From positions 47,141,280-47,205,279 of the forward strand of contig OX463780.1 of assembly GCA_949825025.1 (NCBI GenBank): 64,000 nt of DNA, read 5' to 3'. Shown piece by piece: positions 1-13,204 of this stretch. A model generated the notes under the pieces. It was given only the letters and a program-made list of their open reading frames with translations, was not told the DNA's origin and ran no database searches. The translations under genes and the position numbers were made by a program. Source of the DNA: Siphlonurus alternatus (Eukaryota > Arthropoda > Insecta > Ephemeroptera > Siphlonuridae). How positions within the stretch are numbered: position 1 is the stretch's first letter; each line of letters opens with the position of its first letter.

Positions 1-117
1 TACCTATATATGTATATATTGCTCTGCATTTGCTTGCAAATTTATTACTAAAAGTCTCATCAACGATGATATGATAGCCATAGAAACAAGAAAATAATGA
101 TAACTGTTTTATTTTAA

Positions 118-143
118 TTTTTTTTTTTTTTTTTTTTTTTTTT
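118..143. repeat. poly-T tract
   Basis: A run of about 26 T. No retrotransposon body is recognisable on either side, so it may be a simple repeat or the tail of a decayed minus-strand retroposon. Confidence 0.9.
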
Positions 144-1950
144 ACATTTCAAAGTTTCAAACTTTATAATTAATTAATTTTAATTCAAATTATTTTTAAT
201 CGTCCAATTCCAAATACATTTATGCATATATTAATATCAAGTAGACACGTCAAAGGGCAAAATACATAACCAATACAGAAGAAAAATCACAGTAAAAAAT
301 CCTTAACAGAGTAATAACAGTCATTGAGCAGAAACTTTTTAACCAAATTCCTAAAATCTGCATACTTTTGTACATTTTTTAGTGATACTGGTAATTTATT
401 ATACAACTAGATACATTTATGCATAGGACCATTGTCAATAAGTCTAATTCTACTTTTAGGAGAATCATTAGTTAAGTTCTTTACTAACAATGTTAACATT
501 AAAAGATGATAAGTTTAAATTGACTCCGCACCTCTCCGTATACTTTTACCAGAGATTACATGTATAAACTCTTTGTTTTTACTCAAGGTATAAAAATTTA
601 CTTTAACATATTTCAATCAAGTAATAATATAATAATTATTAATGAAGTAATAATAATTGTCTTACCTCTTTTTAAAGTTATCATTCAAGTGTCTGAACGT
701 TCTATTGCTTTTTAATTAACTATCATCAATATAATTTAATTATAAATAATTGTCATCACACTAACCAACACTATACACAAAAAACTTCTTTGCAATCGAC
801 CGTTAGTTTAAATTAATTATTATAGTTACAGCAAAGAGTTACGTTACAGCTGCTGACTTTTTCCTATTCGTTAAAAACAAATCAATTTTTAAATTGAAAA
901 AAAAAAAATCAATTTGTTTTAAAAAAAATTTATATATATGAACTTTCTTACTTGTTAGTTTATATATATTTATTTTGTGATTGCAGAGTAAGAATAGATG
1001 GGCAACAGTATAGAATATAGATCTACAGGCAAGCAGGTCTTATATGTACAAAAAAAAACTTTTTTCTCTCTCTAATCCTACTTCTTTTTTACCAAAAGAA
1101 AAAGCTTCCTTCCTTTTTTTCTTTCTCTCTTGCTGATCTTTCGTCTTTTCTCCCCAGAGTATAGTGGCGAACAATTCAAGCCAAAAGTTTGGTGAGGAAG
1201 GATATCAAAACAAACTCTTCAGTGCAGTCAGCTGTTTACTTCATCCCCCACATTAGCTGTTGATGTCGTACATCCTCAAATCTTATCGTGCGCTCCAAAT
1301 AACACGTTGTTTATATGTCGAGCTAAACTTGTGATGTAAATTATTAATCTCGTAATTGAGTGAGTTTTGGAGTAATAATTAATGATTTTATTTACGCAAA
1401 AATTAAATATCAAGTAAATATTTACACCTGTCATTTGTCACTGTTTTTTCTTTACACTTGTTGCCTTGGAAAATTTCCGTTTGTAGTTTTGTTAATCACT
1501 ATGCCCTGTCATGTACTCATATTGATGATTAACAAGGCTGCAAATGGAAATTTTACAAGGCGACGATTATACAATTTAAAATACGATTTTCTCTAACGAT
1601 TTTAGTTTTATTGGATAGAATGCAAAAATTTAATGCAATTTTACAACAAAATCATTTTAGCATTACCCAATTATCACATTATATTCTTAAACCGTAGTTC
1701 TTCAAATATTAAATTATTCATACATTTGAAAGTGAGCATTTCTTACTGCTTTTGTTTCTACTCTTATGTAAACGGAAGCGGAAATGAGCGGGTTATAACG
1801 AGCTTTAACATTGAGAATATAATATATAATTAATTTAATATTATAATTTATAAAAATATATATAATTTGTCAACCTTTTTGGACTACTGAAGTCTATTAT
1901 ATAAATACCTGAGTGGTTTAAAACAATATTTGCTACATCTACATATTTAA
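144..1950. other. A+T-rich non-coding block
   Basis: No gene, RNA gene or clear mobile element seen. The short open frames at 1360-1596 and 1633-1833 have no ATG-led, family-like protein and look like chance frames in A+T-rich DNA. A pyrimidine-rich stretch (about 1055-1160) is low complexity. Confidence 0.6.
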
Positions 1951-1958
1951 TATATATG

Positions 1959-2011
<53 letters not shown>

Positions 2012-2034
2012 TAATTATATATATATATATATAT
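1951..2034. repeat. (TA)n microsatellite
   Basis: Nearly uninterrupted alternating TA for about 80 bases, broken once by a TAATTATAATTA segment. Likely length-polymorphic. Confidence 0.95.
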
Positions 2035-3039
2035 TGAGTGAAATAAATAAATAAATAATATGTTATAATATAGCTTTACATATCTATATCTGACTTATAA
2101 TTGATATAATAACTATAAACACTTTGCTTTGATTTTACAGAGCAATACACTTAAATTTTTACTTTAACAAAACATACTGATTAAAAGCGTCTACTCCATG
2201 TTGTACAAGACACGTACGGACATTTAACTCATGCCGTGATGTGGTTTACAGTACGATCAAACTTATAGCACAGTTGGCTCACGTCTTGCTCTCGACTAAC
2301 TCACTTGAGCCTCAACTTTATACCGGAATTGCAGCCCAGGGCGAGCGTGCGTGCTCTCTAGACGTGGTCCAGCATATACCTTAACCTAAGTTTTTGAGAA
2401 CTCGAGAAATCAACGGAGTTAATCATACGAAAATCACTCTCAGAGGATACTCGTTAGTTGAGACCAAGTTTAAGAAGATCTCTATTCGCTCAATCAAACC
2501 TCACACATTTAGCGTTCATTGTTAAAGAAACTGTAAATTGTAAGGTTATATAATATATATATAAGAAATCACTGAACTATTATTGGTGGTATGAGATATA
2601 TTTTTTTATTAGAAAAGATATGCTATACTGAAAAGTCTTATAGTAGGAAGTTTTGATTTATATACATTTGCACTCACATTGAATCAAAAAGTTTTTAGTG
2701 AAAAAAAGTTTTATTATTGTTACAATAGATATACACAATACATAGTTTGACCTATTGCCCTAGATTTATCATCGTTGCACATTGGTTAATTTTTAAAATG
2801 CAGTTTATTTAACATATTTATTATAATTCTTTATCAAGAAGTTTCTTCAACTTTTTTTCAAATATAATTAAACATTATGTCAGTATGAATGATTTAAAAC
2901 ATGCAAGCAATACATGACATCAGCTACACCCATCTAACACAACTGTATACTTGTTAATACTTGATATAATTGGGTTCACATTACCGTTGCTATAATATGA
3001 TATTACATTTCACAGTTTACTATAAACATTAAGATATAT
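2035..3039. other. A+T-rich non-coding block
   Basis: No gene seen. About 2200-2520 is less A+T-rich but has no usable reading frame and no repeat partner that I could find in the window. Confidence 0.5.
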
Positions 3040-3197
3040 TATATGTACACCAAAGAACACCATGAACTTTACTGCTGCTTGATTTTATTGATGCAATTAG
3101 AGCTGTAAGGAATAGAAGAGAGAAATTCAAGTTTGTAATTTTAGGGAAAGTAAAAAAGAGCACCAAATCTAGCCATCCTCAAAAATTTTGAGGATAA

Positions 3198-4873
3198 AGG
3201 TGCATTTCCATGGAGCGATGTTAAGCGGGGCGAGAAAAGCGCATTTGCTGCAATTTGCTATGACCGCCATGTTGGCGATAAAGAGGGGGATTCAAAAAGA
3301 CTTATCCGCGAGACTTGGCCGGCGGATAACTTGTCCACGTTCTAGTCTGGATAGCCTAAATACTTAGCCGCGCGGACAAGTATAAGGCTGGACAAGGGTT
3401 TGGATATGTCGGTCTGGACAAAAGTCATTTGGCCAAGCCTGTTGGCTGAAGTCCCGCGGACAACTAACCGCGCGGCTAAGTCTCGTGGACAAATCTCCCA
3501 CCTGGATAAGGTTTTTAATTACGCCGCCATCTTGGATTACGTGTTAAATATGGAGGTAATTGGATCTACATATATGATGATTCATTGCTAATTTATTAAA
3601 CAACTGTGTTCAAATTTGATTAAATATCAATTTGTGTAGTTTGCATAAGACATAGGAAAATTAGTTTTAAACATTTAGCGCTTATATTCAATGTTTACCT
3701 CCCCCCGCTCCCCCTTTTCTACATCATCACGATTCACGATCATCATGATCATCAGCAAGCCTCGCCCTCTTTGTTGGCACACATTTTGTTATGCTCATTT
3801 TTCAATAATTAGACGATTAATACCTGATATTTGTGTCTATAATTGCACAAGGCCAGCCCAAGAATACACTACTCTATGACATTTCATAAAGGTAAGTGAA
3901 ATATCTAACGTTAAATTGCTTAATTTGACGAGTTATGATAGCTCTATGATATGATACCATTCATCTGTAATTTTCTGATACTTCATCATACTTTTACATA
4001 TTTAAACACGAACAGTTATTAAAAATAAAGCTTTTTTAAGTTAATAATTAGTCTGGTAGCATTTAATTAAGGAGTATGAACTCCTGTATGTTAAAAATAA
4101 GTAAATGAGGCAAACAGAAAATGAACTAAAATCAAGGAGGTTGAAATCAAGCCCTCAAATGTCGTCAAAATAAGCAATTTTCTAATGGATATTTCACGTA
4201 CCGTCATTAATTGTAATAGAGTATTATCATATGATAATAAAAACCCATTATTTAATCCAAATATTGGGTATAAGGTATAAATTTATTGAAAAAAAAAAAC
4301 GTGGGTTATTCAGCGAGGCTCGATGAATTTATTATTATGCCACCAGCGCCTCGCACAGAACGGGAAATTAGAGAAATATAACAAAAAATGTTAAAAGCGC
4401 CAAAAATTTTAAACCATGTCACCCCAATAATAATAAGATTGAAATGACATTAATTTTAAACACAATGTTTACGTAATATAATATAAAATCACGATATATG
4501 GCGGTCTAATTATCACCGTATTTAACACGTAATCCAAGATGGCGGCGTAATTAAAAACCTTATCCAGGTGGGAGATTTGTCCACGAGACTTAGCCGCGCG
4601 GTTAGTTGTCCGCGGGACTTCAGCCAACAGGCTTGGCCAAATGACTTTTGTCCAGACCGACATATCCAAACCCTTGTCCAGCCTTATACTTGTCCGCGCG
4701 GCTAAGTATTTAGACTATCCAGACTAGAACGTGGACAAGTTATCCGCCGGCCAAGTCTCGCGGATAAGTCTTTTTGAATCCCCCTCAAAATCACTACCCG
4801 CAAGGTGAAGAAATTCCGAGCCTCTGATTGGCACGTGATTTTCTCGCTTTCCCCGCTCCATGGAAACGCACCT
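3198..4873. mobile_element. Family G MITE (copy 2), split by a 1.5-kb insertion
   Basis: The left half (3198-3282) and right half (4787-4873) match the two halves of the uninterrupted G copy at 52247-52435. This includes the terminal repeat AGGTGCATTTCCATGGAGCG, an inner GCGGGGCGAGAAAA, and the right-hand TTTTCTCGCTTTCCCCGC. The flanks are TAA on the left and TCA on the right, compatible with a decayed 3-bp TTA/TAA target duplication. A 3-bp TWA duplication is typical of PIF/Harbinger transposons, and that assignment is inferred. No transposase is present. Confidence 0.75.
3283..4786. mobile_element. 1.5-kb foldback-type element with ~0.3-kb inverted arms
   Basis: The arms 3283-about 3585 and about 4483-4786 are near-identical inverted repeats rich in CCGCGCGG and TTGTCC motifs. 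The outer ends are GAGGGGGATTC and its complement. The host G element continues on both sides, and AAA is present at 3280-3282 and 4787-4789. Removing the insert and one AAA restores the uninterrupted G sequence, so this is a 3-bp target duplication. The middle (about 3590-4480) is A+T-rich with no transposase. Open frames of 63 and 66 codons in the arms are mirror images of one sequence, not genes. Confidence 0.8.
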
Positions 4874-4925
4874 TCATGCTGCAAACAGAGCAAGGGGTAA
4901 CGTTCGAAATGTCCTGATGTGTACT

Positions 4926-7892
4926 GCTCCTCCCACGAATATTCTCTCTGCTAACAAGCACCAACTTGTCAAACACTGCAACTTCGATTGCAAGTTCAAG
5001 TTTGTGTGATAGACAGAAGTAAGCCAGCAAAGTAAAACTTGAGGATAATGAGGAATATGTCTGTCTTGCAAACAATGTAAATTTTGTATTCAGTATATGT
5101 GGAGAATAGTATTCTGTTGCATAATATAATGCTGCATTGTTGTGTTTGTATATATTATGCTAATAATGCTATATCAATAAATGTATTCTTAATAATTAAA
5201 GTAACAAGTAAGTTAATTGTAAGTTATACAATAATAGAAAATTGGAAGTAACAGAAAAAAAAAAAAGAACTCCCAAGTAAGTCTTTTCTATGCATCTGTA
5301 TGAAAAAGATAACTGAATTTTAAAATATTTGATATGTTTGCATAATAATGTTGTACATTTTACATGTAATAAATAACTTTTTTTCATTATATACGTAATT
5401 AAGTTCAATTAAAAAAAAAACTGAAAGAACTATTTTTAGAAATATTTTGTATCTGATTTTTACGTAAAGTTGTGAATTTGACTATTAAATGTATATTTTT
5501 ATATATTATGCGTTTTATCATAAAACGTATGAATAATGCATGGTAGAAAGTAATTTTTTTTTCTCTCAAGGCAAATATAAGACGCCGTAACAATTTTAAG
5601 GGTTAACATTTGCACGTATTTTCTTTATAAAAGCTTTTGTGTCTGCAGGGAATATTATTAAATATAAACACAACGTTTTTATTTTTCTGTGGGTTGTCGT
5701 ACCAAATCTTACCACTGTTTGTTCCCTGTGGCTGCAGCTTATATTTTATATAGTTTATTATGTGGTATCAGCAAGAACTCAAACATTGTAAGATAGGTTT
5801 TATTTCATATGTTTTAATGGTAAATTCTCATCCTTTATGAAAATATGAAAAGGTAATCCCATTTAGATTTGTTTTCAATATTCAAATTATTTTCTTGAAT
5901 CGACACTATTTTTATATTGTATTTTTTACATTTGATACAGGTATTTGCTGTTAATTTTTACGTGACACTCAGGAAGAGACGAAGGGACGTACAATATAGG
6001 GTCACTAAAAAATTGGGGAAGTGCGGTGGATTGGATATGAGAACTGAAAAATTAAAAAAAAAGTTTTTTTTGTTGTCTGGTAGTGTGATTTTTCTATGAT
6101 TTGTATCATGTACTGCGTATTCTTACAAATTTACATATATTTTGTATAGTAAATTTAAAAAAGATATACCTTGTTCATATGCTAGTCTGTGGGCATTCAA
6201 GCTCACTTCAGCCTACTTACAGGGGCATGATGTTACAGCAATATACTCTATACACTGGCTATTTTTGTCCATAATTGGAGTTAGATAGTCACAAAGCACT
6301 GAATTAGATTTGGTATACTCAATTTTCAAACGATATTTTAGCCTGATACACATTCATGTGGTATATACAACACTCCTGCTTTAATATATAGAAGTGTAAA
6401 AATTAAGTAATACATATGAAGGTGATCTAATAGAAAGAGCGCTAAAAAAAAAACTTACCACATTAAAAATGCCATGCTATGCATTACTTGATTGTGCCAT
6501 ATATAATTTTCATATGATTGATTATTTTTAAACTTTTTTGATCAGAGAATAAATAATTAATAAATTATTAGCATTCTTGATGTAAAGTGCAATGTATGCT
6601 TATGTTCAAGCCACGTCTTTTCATCTGGGTGGAATTGTAAATTTTTTAATGAAAATTACAAACGCGCATACTAAAATGGTCGTAATCAATAACACTAGTA
6701 CTTGAAACGTAACAGATTTAATTATTTCAATAAGCTGCACGCTCGCGAGTGAGTGAGTACATAAACCTGAAATGTGGACCAGCAATTTTTAATGTCATAC
6801 ATTTACTATTTTCTTAACTTATAAATCTATCTCATTCTTTTTCAGAATGAAAACTGCTGAAACATTTATCTTCCATGGGATATTTCTTTATAAAAGTAAA
6901 ATTTTCGATTGAAATTAACTTATGGAATTCACAAAATATCTCTAATTCCACCTTTTAATCAAGTACCCTGACTTATAGATTCAGGTAGTTTTCTTATGTC
7001 AGGTGGCACAACCCTGATGATTCCCACGATTTTCTCCTCCTCCTTCAATATATAACTACTACCAAAGAGCGTACAAATATAAAATCTCTGCTATATAAAC
7101 TATAACCTGCCATGCATGACATAAAAATTGTAACCGCATGTCAACCCTTCATGCAAAGAAACCTTTTTTGTTATTATTAGCTTTAATATATAGGTCACAG
7201 AGTAACATAAGAGAGTATACAGGTCATGCATATTCTCTGGTAACATTGATTTATGTTTGGAATTAATTAAATTGTATAAAAAAACCATTTCTATTTACAA
7301 TATAATAAATTATTAAATTCCTTTATTTTTATTATATATACTTACTGTAAATGTACGTATATATATATAATTCTTAATGCAGTTAAAAGCTTCTCTTGTA
7401 GTATTTTCTTTGGCAACTCGGAGTGGAGTAGAATAAACACAGCTGTAACAAAGAAGCATGCATGAGTGAAATTTATAACGTATGTGTTCATAGTATGCTA
7501 ACTTCACTTATAATTTAATTAAAGTTTTTCCATGTTAATTTTTTTTTACAAGTAAAAAATTGTGCAAGGTAGTATTGAATTTTATTTCTTGATTATTTTA
7601 TTCAAGAGTTAAAAAAATAAATTTGCTTTCAAGATGTAATTCAGAATGTATTATATTCTAAAGCAATAAAATTATGCTTGAATGTTTTTAATTTTTACTG
7701 GAAAAAGCTTGATGTTTACTAGGTCAAATTAAATCCAACGTATTAAAATGTTTCATTGGATATTTTCTCAATAAGGTTTGTAAAATTGAAGATTTAATTA
7801 TAAAATAATCCACTCCAACTATTATACATTATATACAAATGATAACACACAATATTTCAATTGAAGATAATTACAATTTCTAGAAAATTAAA
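4926..7892. other. A+T-rich non-coding block
   Basis: No gene or RNA gene supported. The short open frames here (for example 5196-5408 minus and 7100-7507 minus) are A+T-rich and lack any recognisable domain. No palindromic element with paired ends was found. Confidence 0.5.
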
Positions 7893-8266
7893 TAAAGGTA
7901 AGATAATATTATGCCCTATGTTAAAAAGATCCCACACATTAAAATTATGAAGCATATCTAAAAATGTTCTTCTTTACCTACCCTATCAGTAGCTAAAATA
8001 TCAGGTATACAAATTTGATCAAGTTTTTGAGTTATTAATTTTTAAAGCTGACCAATTTAACATGGAAAAATGGAACTTCCATGTTAAATTAGCCAAATTA
8101 AAAAATTCATACATAAAAAACTACATCGAATTTGTATACCTGACATTTTAGCTACTAATAAAAGATGTAGGGGAGAAATTTAAAGACAATGATTATAAGA
8201 TAATAATTATGTTTCATAATTAAATATTTTTAACATTCAAATTTGAGCATATTATCTTACCCTTAA
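7893..8266. mobile_element. Palindromic MITE, family I
   Basis: Outer inverted ends are AAGGTAAGATAATATTATG on the left and CATATTATCTTACCCTTAA on the right. An inner, stronger inverted pair runs from GTAGCTAAAATATCAGGTAT (7991 on) to ATACCTGACATTTTAGCTAC (ending 8155). Near the centre is a hairpin built on TTTAACATGGAA and TTCCATGTTAAA. The right flank is TTAA and the left flank TAAA. No coding capacity. Confidence 0.7.
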
Positions 8267-11200
8267 ATTAGTTGAACGTATTTTCATATGGAACCAAATT
8301 TCTAGTGTACTATAATTTATAATAATTTTTAATTTTGAAATATAATTAATAATAACGTTATTTTAAATTTAATAAGGTAAAATATATAATTTGTAACATA
8401 CATAAACGTCTACTGGGGCACAACTTTATAATCCAGCTACATGAGATATATGACTGAATCTTGTCGTATCACATTAATGTAAATCAGTTTGTCTGGCCAT
8501 GCATATCGTAATTTGAAAAAATAAAGCCAGTGGGAGATATAGCTAGCCAGACGGCAGGCTTAAGTATGACGACATGATAGATGTTGGCACCGTTCCAGCA
8601 TCATCACACCAGTGCACCACGTCTCGTTAGTTTACCACCACTCTCTTCTACCTTTTATCTTTTGACCGATTTATTTCTCTGGAATATTTGTCTCTTCAAA
8701 GAGTATATATAACAATGAAGGTGCATGACAATAATTTGACTGAAAATTCAAATGTCACTATATCATTAAAATTAGTTCCAGTTACAACAAGAATCTGCAG
8801 TTTTCAAATGCATAAAAATTAAGTCTCAAGAAGTGTTCTGATTTTTTTTTTTAATATTAAAATAATTCAGTATTTTTCTCATAAATTTAAATATAATTTC
8901 AATTAATATGAATCTTCCAATTGCAGAGAGATTCTAAACTGTTAAAAGTAATTTTTAACCTTATAATATTTAATAATCTGTATGTCTTAAGGCTTGGGGC
9001 ATTCATATAAAGTGTATCGGACCTTAAATTAGGAAGTCACTGTTGGAGTTGTTTGAGTTTGCATCAATATTAGCATTAATTTTTCACATTAATAAATTAA
9101 GTGAATGCTGACTTCATAATTCGATTTTTTTGTAAGTCTCGATTTTACGTGATCACTATTTTAGGCATTTTTTAAATTAAAAAATCTGAACTTGAGGTCT
9201 TAACTTTTTGTAAATCTCCTTTTTGTATGTTTTCTTCTATACGAGGCAGGTCTCCTATTGTACATTAAAAGTTTAAAAACCTTGGTTATAATTAATTCTG
9301 ACTATAACATCCTTACAGTCCATTTAAGAACTAAGAAGTATACGTATATATATTTTGCACGTTAATGTACACTTACCCTAAAAAAAACTTTAACGAGATA
9401 GTTTGAAAACTTTTTTCTTTTGTTGGAGCACTCCAGAGATCTATTAGATCCACATGCAGCCTCGTAACTTTTTAACACTAGATTAATTAGATTCCATCTC
9501 AACTAGAGTCCATCTTACCTGTCCATACAACTCTCCTTGCGATCAAGATGAGTCACATTTGCATAAATTAATTGCGAGAGCTCGCGGGCTCGGTACACGC
9601 GGGTATTAAGATATCCAAATTTAATACGAAGCTAGTCACGATGACAAAATTAAACTATCAGCTGACTCATGTGCTGTCTTTTAACTTTACGTGACTTTTA
9701 AAGTATACTATGTTGATTTGCATTTTATTTTTGAATTAATAACTCATAATATGAAGCAATATAATCATCTTAAATTTTTAATTTAAAAAATGAAATAGCT
9801 TCATAATATTGCAAAGTAATGTTAATCTTATTATTTCACAATTTTTTTTTTATATTTTTACAATTTACGTAAAAATGTAAACTATGAATATGAACAGAAA
9901 TTTTGAAAATATAGAATTAATATTTGAATTCGCACATAAAAAAACGGTTTTATAAACTTTTAAAAAAAGAGCCATGCATTTGCTTTAATTTTATACCTGT
10001 TATTGATATAACACAAATTACTTCTTGGAATTGGATTGATAGAAAAAAAAAATTGATTCATAAATTAAAACGTACTTACAAATTATTGTATGAAGAGATA
10101 AGCTACTTTAATTTCTGTTCTCGGATATAGGATACGTTTATATTATACAATAGAGAATTTAAAAATTTAATTCTTAATTCTTCTATTAAATAATATATTA
10201 AATATATTATTAAATATAAAATGATTATAAAAATCATGTCGATAATAAAATAATTACTTATTTAATGCAATGTAATGACATATTGAAATAATGTTAACAT
10301 AAATAATAATAATTTAATATTGCATGTTTTGTCAGAATCATAACAACTTATTATTGGTAGCACTTTCTGTGCTTGCGTGTAGTAAAGAACATGCAAATAT
10401 AAAACTTGCATGCAACCGAAAGTGTCGTTATGACGTATTTGAGGGGGGGAGGGGTAACGTCCTTAATCAAGGTCTCACGTGATGGGGGGGTTATCTTTGA
10501 GGAGGATATGGCAGACCTATGTCAAGTTGACACTAACCTTGCTCAACGAACATGCATCTCTGCTGGTGTCACATCTTGCATCACACGCAAATATTATGAC
10601 TCCCCACCCTAGCACTTTTCTTCTTATAATCACAATGTAAAGTCATCGTAAATTTCAAGTTAAATAATAAACAAACCATGTAGTGACAGTGACATAATAA
10701 TATATATATTATATGTTCATGTAAATGAAATATGTATTATAATAACGAGTTTTAAATTAACTTCTTTTGTTATTTATGGAATAATCATAAAAATATATTA
10801 CGTAATTTTGTGTGAGGTAAATGTTTCATGCATTTATATTACATGAGAACATTGGACGATATTCACAAGAATCGAATTACGAGAATAGATTTCTCACTAA
10901 CCACGCTTGTCTAACGCAATCACTGAAAAAGTTGAAAATAATAAAATCTGTTATTTTTTTATGAATATTTGCAGGTAATATTTTTTTAATAGTACAATTT
11001 AATACTGTATACTGTACGCATTGCACGTTATAGAAATGTATGCTGTTTGACTTTGATTTACTGAATTTCGGCAAGTACGAAAATAATAGGATTGGTTAGA
11101 ATAAATAAGTGTTAATAGAAGTGGAAAAAAAATGTTATTTTGTGCACTGATTGTAATGTCATTACATAATGTAGAATTATTAACAAAATTAGAATGTAAT

Positions 11201-12890
11201 ACATGATAGAAGTACATAAATTAAACTGATTTATTAAAGGAGGGAAGAACTTTTAATTGTTATTATTTCAGGTTATACGACTTTTAGTTCCTTTTAAAGT
11301 CATTTACTTTGCCTCCCTTAATTAGCTGCATGTTATTCGAGTAATTTAATTTCTGTTTGATCATCAATCTCAAATAATTTGCCTCATATGTGAGATGATA
11401 CGAGTGCAAGTTGTTAATCTTAATTCAGTCGACAAATTAAATGAAATATCGAATGAAATAAGCGTTACTTGGGATACCATGCAAAAACTATTTCTATCTT
11501 AAAAAAATAAATTACACGCTTAAATAATTTAAATTATATAATTGCAAAAATTATATTGTATGACATAATATAATCAATTATGTTGTAAATATAAAATAAA
11601 AAATTGTAATAATATAATATCTAATTAATTTTAAAAATTTAGTTAACACAAAAATGTAAACAAAACAATAAAAGATTAACTGCAATAATAATTCAGATAA
11701 TTGAATAAAATTTGATAAAGAAATTGCTAGCTATCCTCTATCAGATGCTTTGTGAGCCTAAAAGTACGAAAATAAGAATTAATCGAGCAAAACTGAATTT
11801 ATTAAAGGACACCTTTTCCTCTTTTCCTTTTTCCAAAACATCTTAAAGAAATTGCATTTAAGTATATTTTATATGTCTCATGCACATTCAACACGTTACT
11901 GTAAATGTAACACAAAATCACATAATTATAATTAAAAGCACGCTTTTCCTCATCACGATATGAGAATTATCTGCCGAAAGTTATGGAGTTGCAAAGATAC
12001 CTACTTACCTTTATGAATATTAAATTTTATAATATAATAATAGGGCTACTCCTACAATAATAATGAAATAGTATATTATTTTTGGTCTCTCTTAATATAC
12101 TGTAGCCATGAAATAAATTATTTAGCTTGCAACCTTTTCCTCCGTTCTAAGAAAACACTTGACTAAATTTCTAAGAAACAATCTTGCTGTTAATAATTCC
12201 AGGTATAAACGTGAAGGTTTGCAAATTTTTTTTTTTATAATTTAAGTGAAAATGGCAATAAAAAAAAATGATACAAAGATACAAAAACTTATATTATAAT
12301 TTGAAGAATCGAACCAAATGCAAAAAAGCACAGGAAATGGTTGTGTAAAATGTAAAAGATAATAAAACCAAATGAAAACATTATAAATATAATACGAGGT
12401 ATATATTTAAGGATTTAGAACGCCATGTTTAGTGATTTTAGATCTTGCAACTATTATTTTTATTTTAGGAATATTATTCAAGTGGTAATTAAAAATACAA
12501 TTTTATTGTTTTTGATTGCATGGATATTTACGCAAAATAATCTGAACCAATGAAGACGTACAGTGCAGTTATTATTTCAATCTACATATAGAGTACTAGG
12601 AATACAATATTAAAAATAACAGCATGATAATGATATTTAATAAAATATAGTAATTGCATGAATTATTGTAAAAAACAACAAAATTCAAATTACAACAACT
12701 TTAGGCTAGTAATAATGATATTCAATTTGGTGTTTAAAAACAGCTGAACTCCTGACCTTGATATGACATTGTCCTTGTCAAACCAAAGATACCCCAAATC
12801 ATTAAGTTAAATTTTGTATGTTAAATTATTGAAATTTAAACTTTATGATAACCAGGGTTAGGTTATGAAGAGATTAGCCCTGTGAAGACA
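8267..12890. other. A+T-rich non-coding block
   Basis: About 4.6 kb without a supported gene. A slightly G+C-richer patch at 10400-10615 includes G-runs (10443-10452, 10481-10487), but its 68-codon frame has no family signature. On the minus strand a good donor-like site (AAAG followed by GTAAGTAG) lies near 12007, with no matching exon upstream that I could define. Confidence 0.5.
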
Positions 12891-12899
12891 AGCGAGATA

Positions 12900-13204
12900 A
12901 TGTGTGTCTTGCGAGGAGTATAAAAAATAGCTCTCAAGAGAAAGAAGATAATAGTGGTGGTGGTGGAACAGTAGCGCCCTCCGGCGACCCAAACAGAAAA
13001 CGAGACGAGGAAAGAAGTTTTTTAAATATTATTTTATTTTCCCTTTCTTCGAGTTGCCTGCTGATTATGATGAGTGGTGTAGGCGAGAGCGGACGTAAAG
13101 TGGCGGTCAAGTACCAACTCGTAACAATAGTAGGACACTGATCCTTACAGTGCACATTAAATACTGCAGTTAACATTTAACTTTGTTGCTGTATTAGCTG
13201 TTTG
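12900..13204 (+). promoter_or_regulatory. CpG-richer block, possible 5' exon or promoter
   Basis: Against an A+T-rich background this block is rich in CpG (GCGCCCTCCGGCGACC at about 12973, GGCGAGAGCGGACG at about 13082) and contains frames open on both strands (79 and 80 codons). It is followed by a donor-like TTG/GTGAGT at 13204/13205. This pattern fits a 5' exon or promoter of an unidentified plus-strand transcript. A decayed G+C-rich repeat is an equally good explanation. The encoded peptides match nothing I recognise. Confidence 0.25.

Larger units (their letters stand above)
3040..4925. mobile_element. Possible outer MITE (family L, copy 3) holding a nested stack
   Basis: The left end (about 3043-3075, TGTACACC..GAACACCATGAAC) resembles the left end of family L at 53516. 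The right end (about 4893-4923, GGGGTAACGTTCGAAATG) resembles its inverted right end. Between them lie the interrupted G element and the foldback element, so the arrangement suggests three layers: L, then G, then foldback. The end matches are imperfect and short, and this outermost layer is the least certain of the three. Confidence 0.3.

Noticed and set aside
1951..2034. A+T-rich origin or matrix-attachment site
   Set aside because: A plain TA microsatellite explains it; nothing specific points to a function.
3870..3900. Donor AAAG/GTAAGTG at 3891 as the end of an exon
   Set aside because: No acceptor or open segment of credible quality upstream, and it lies in the spacer of the foldback element.
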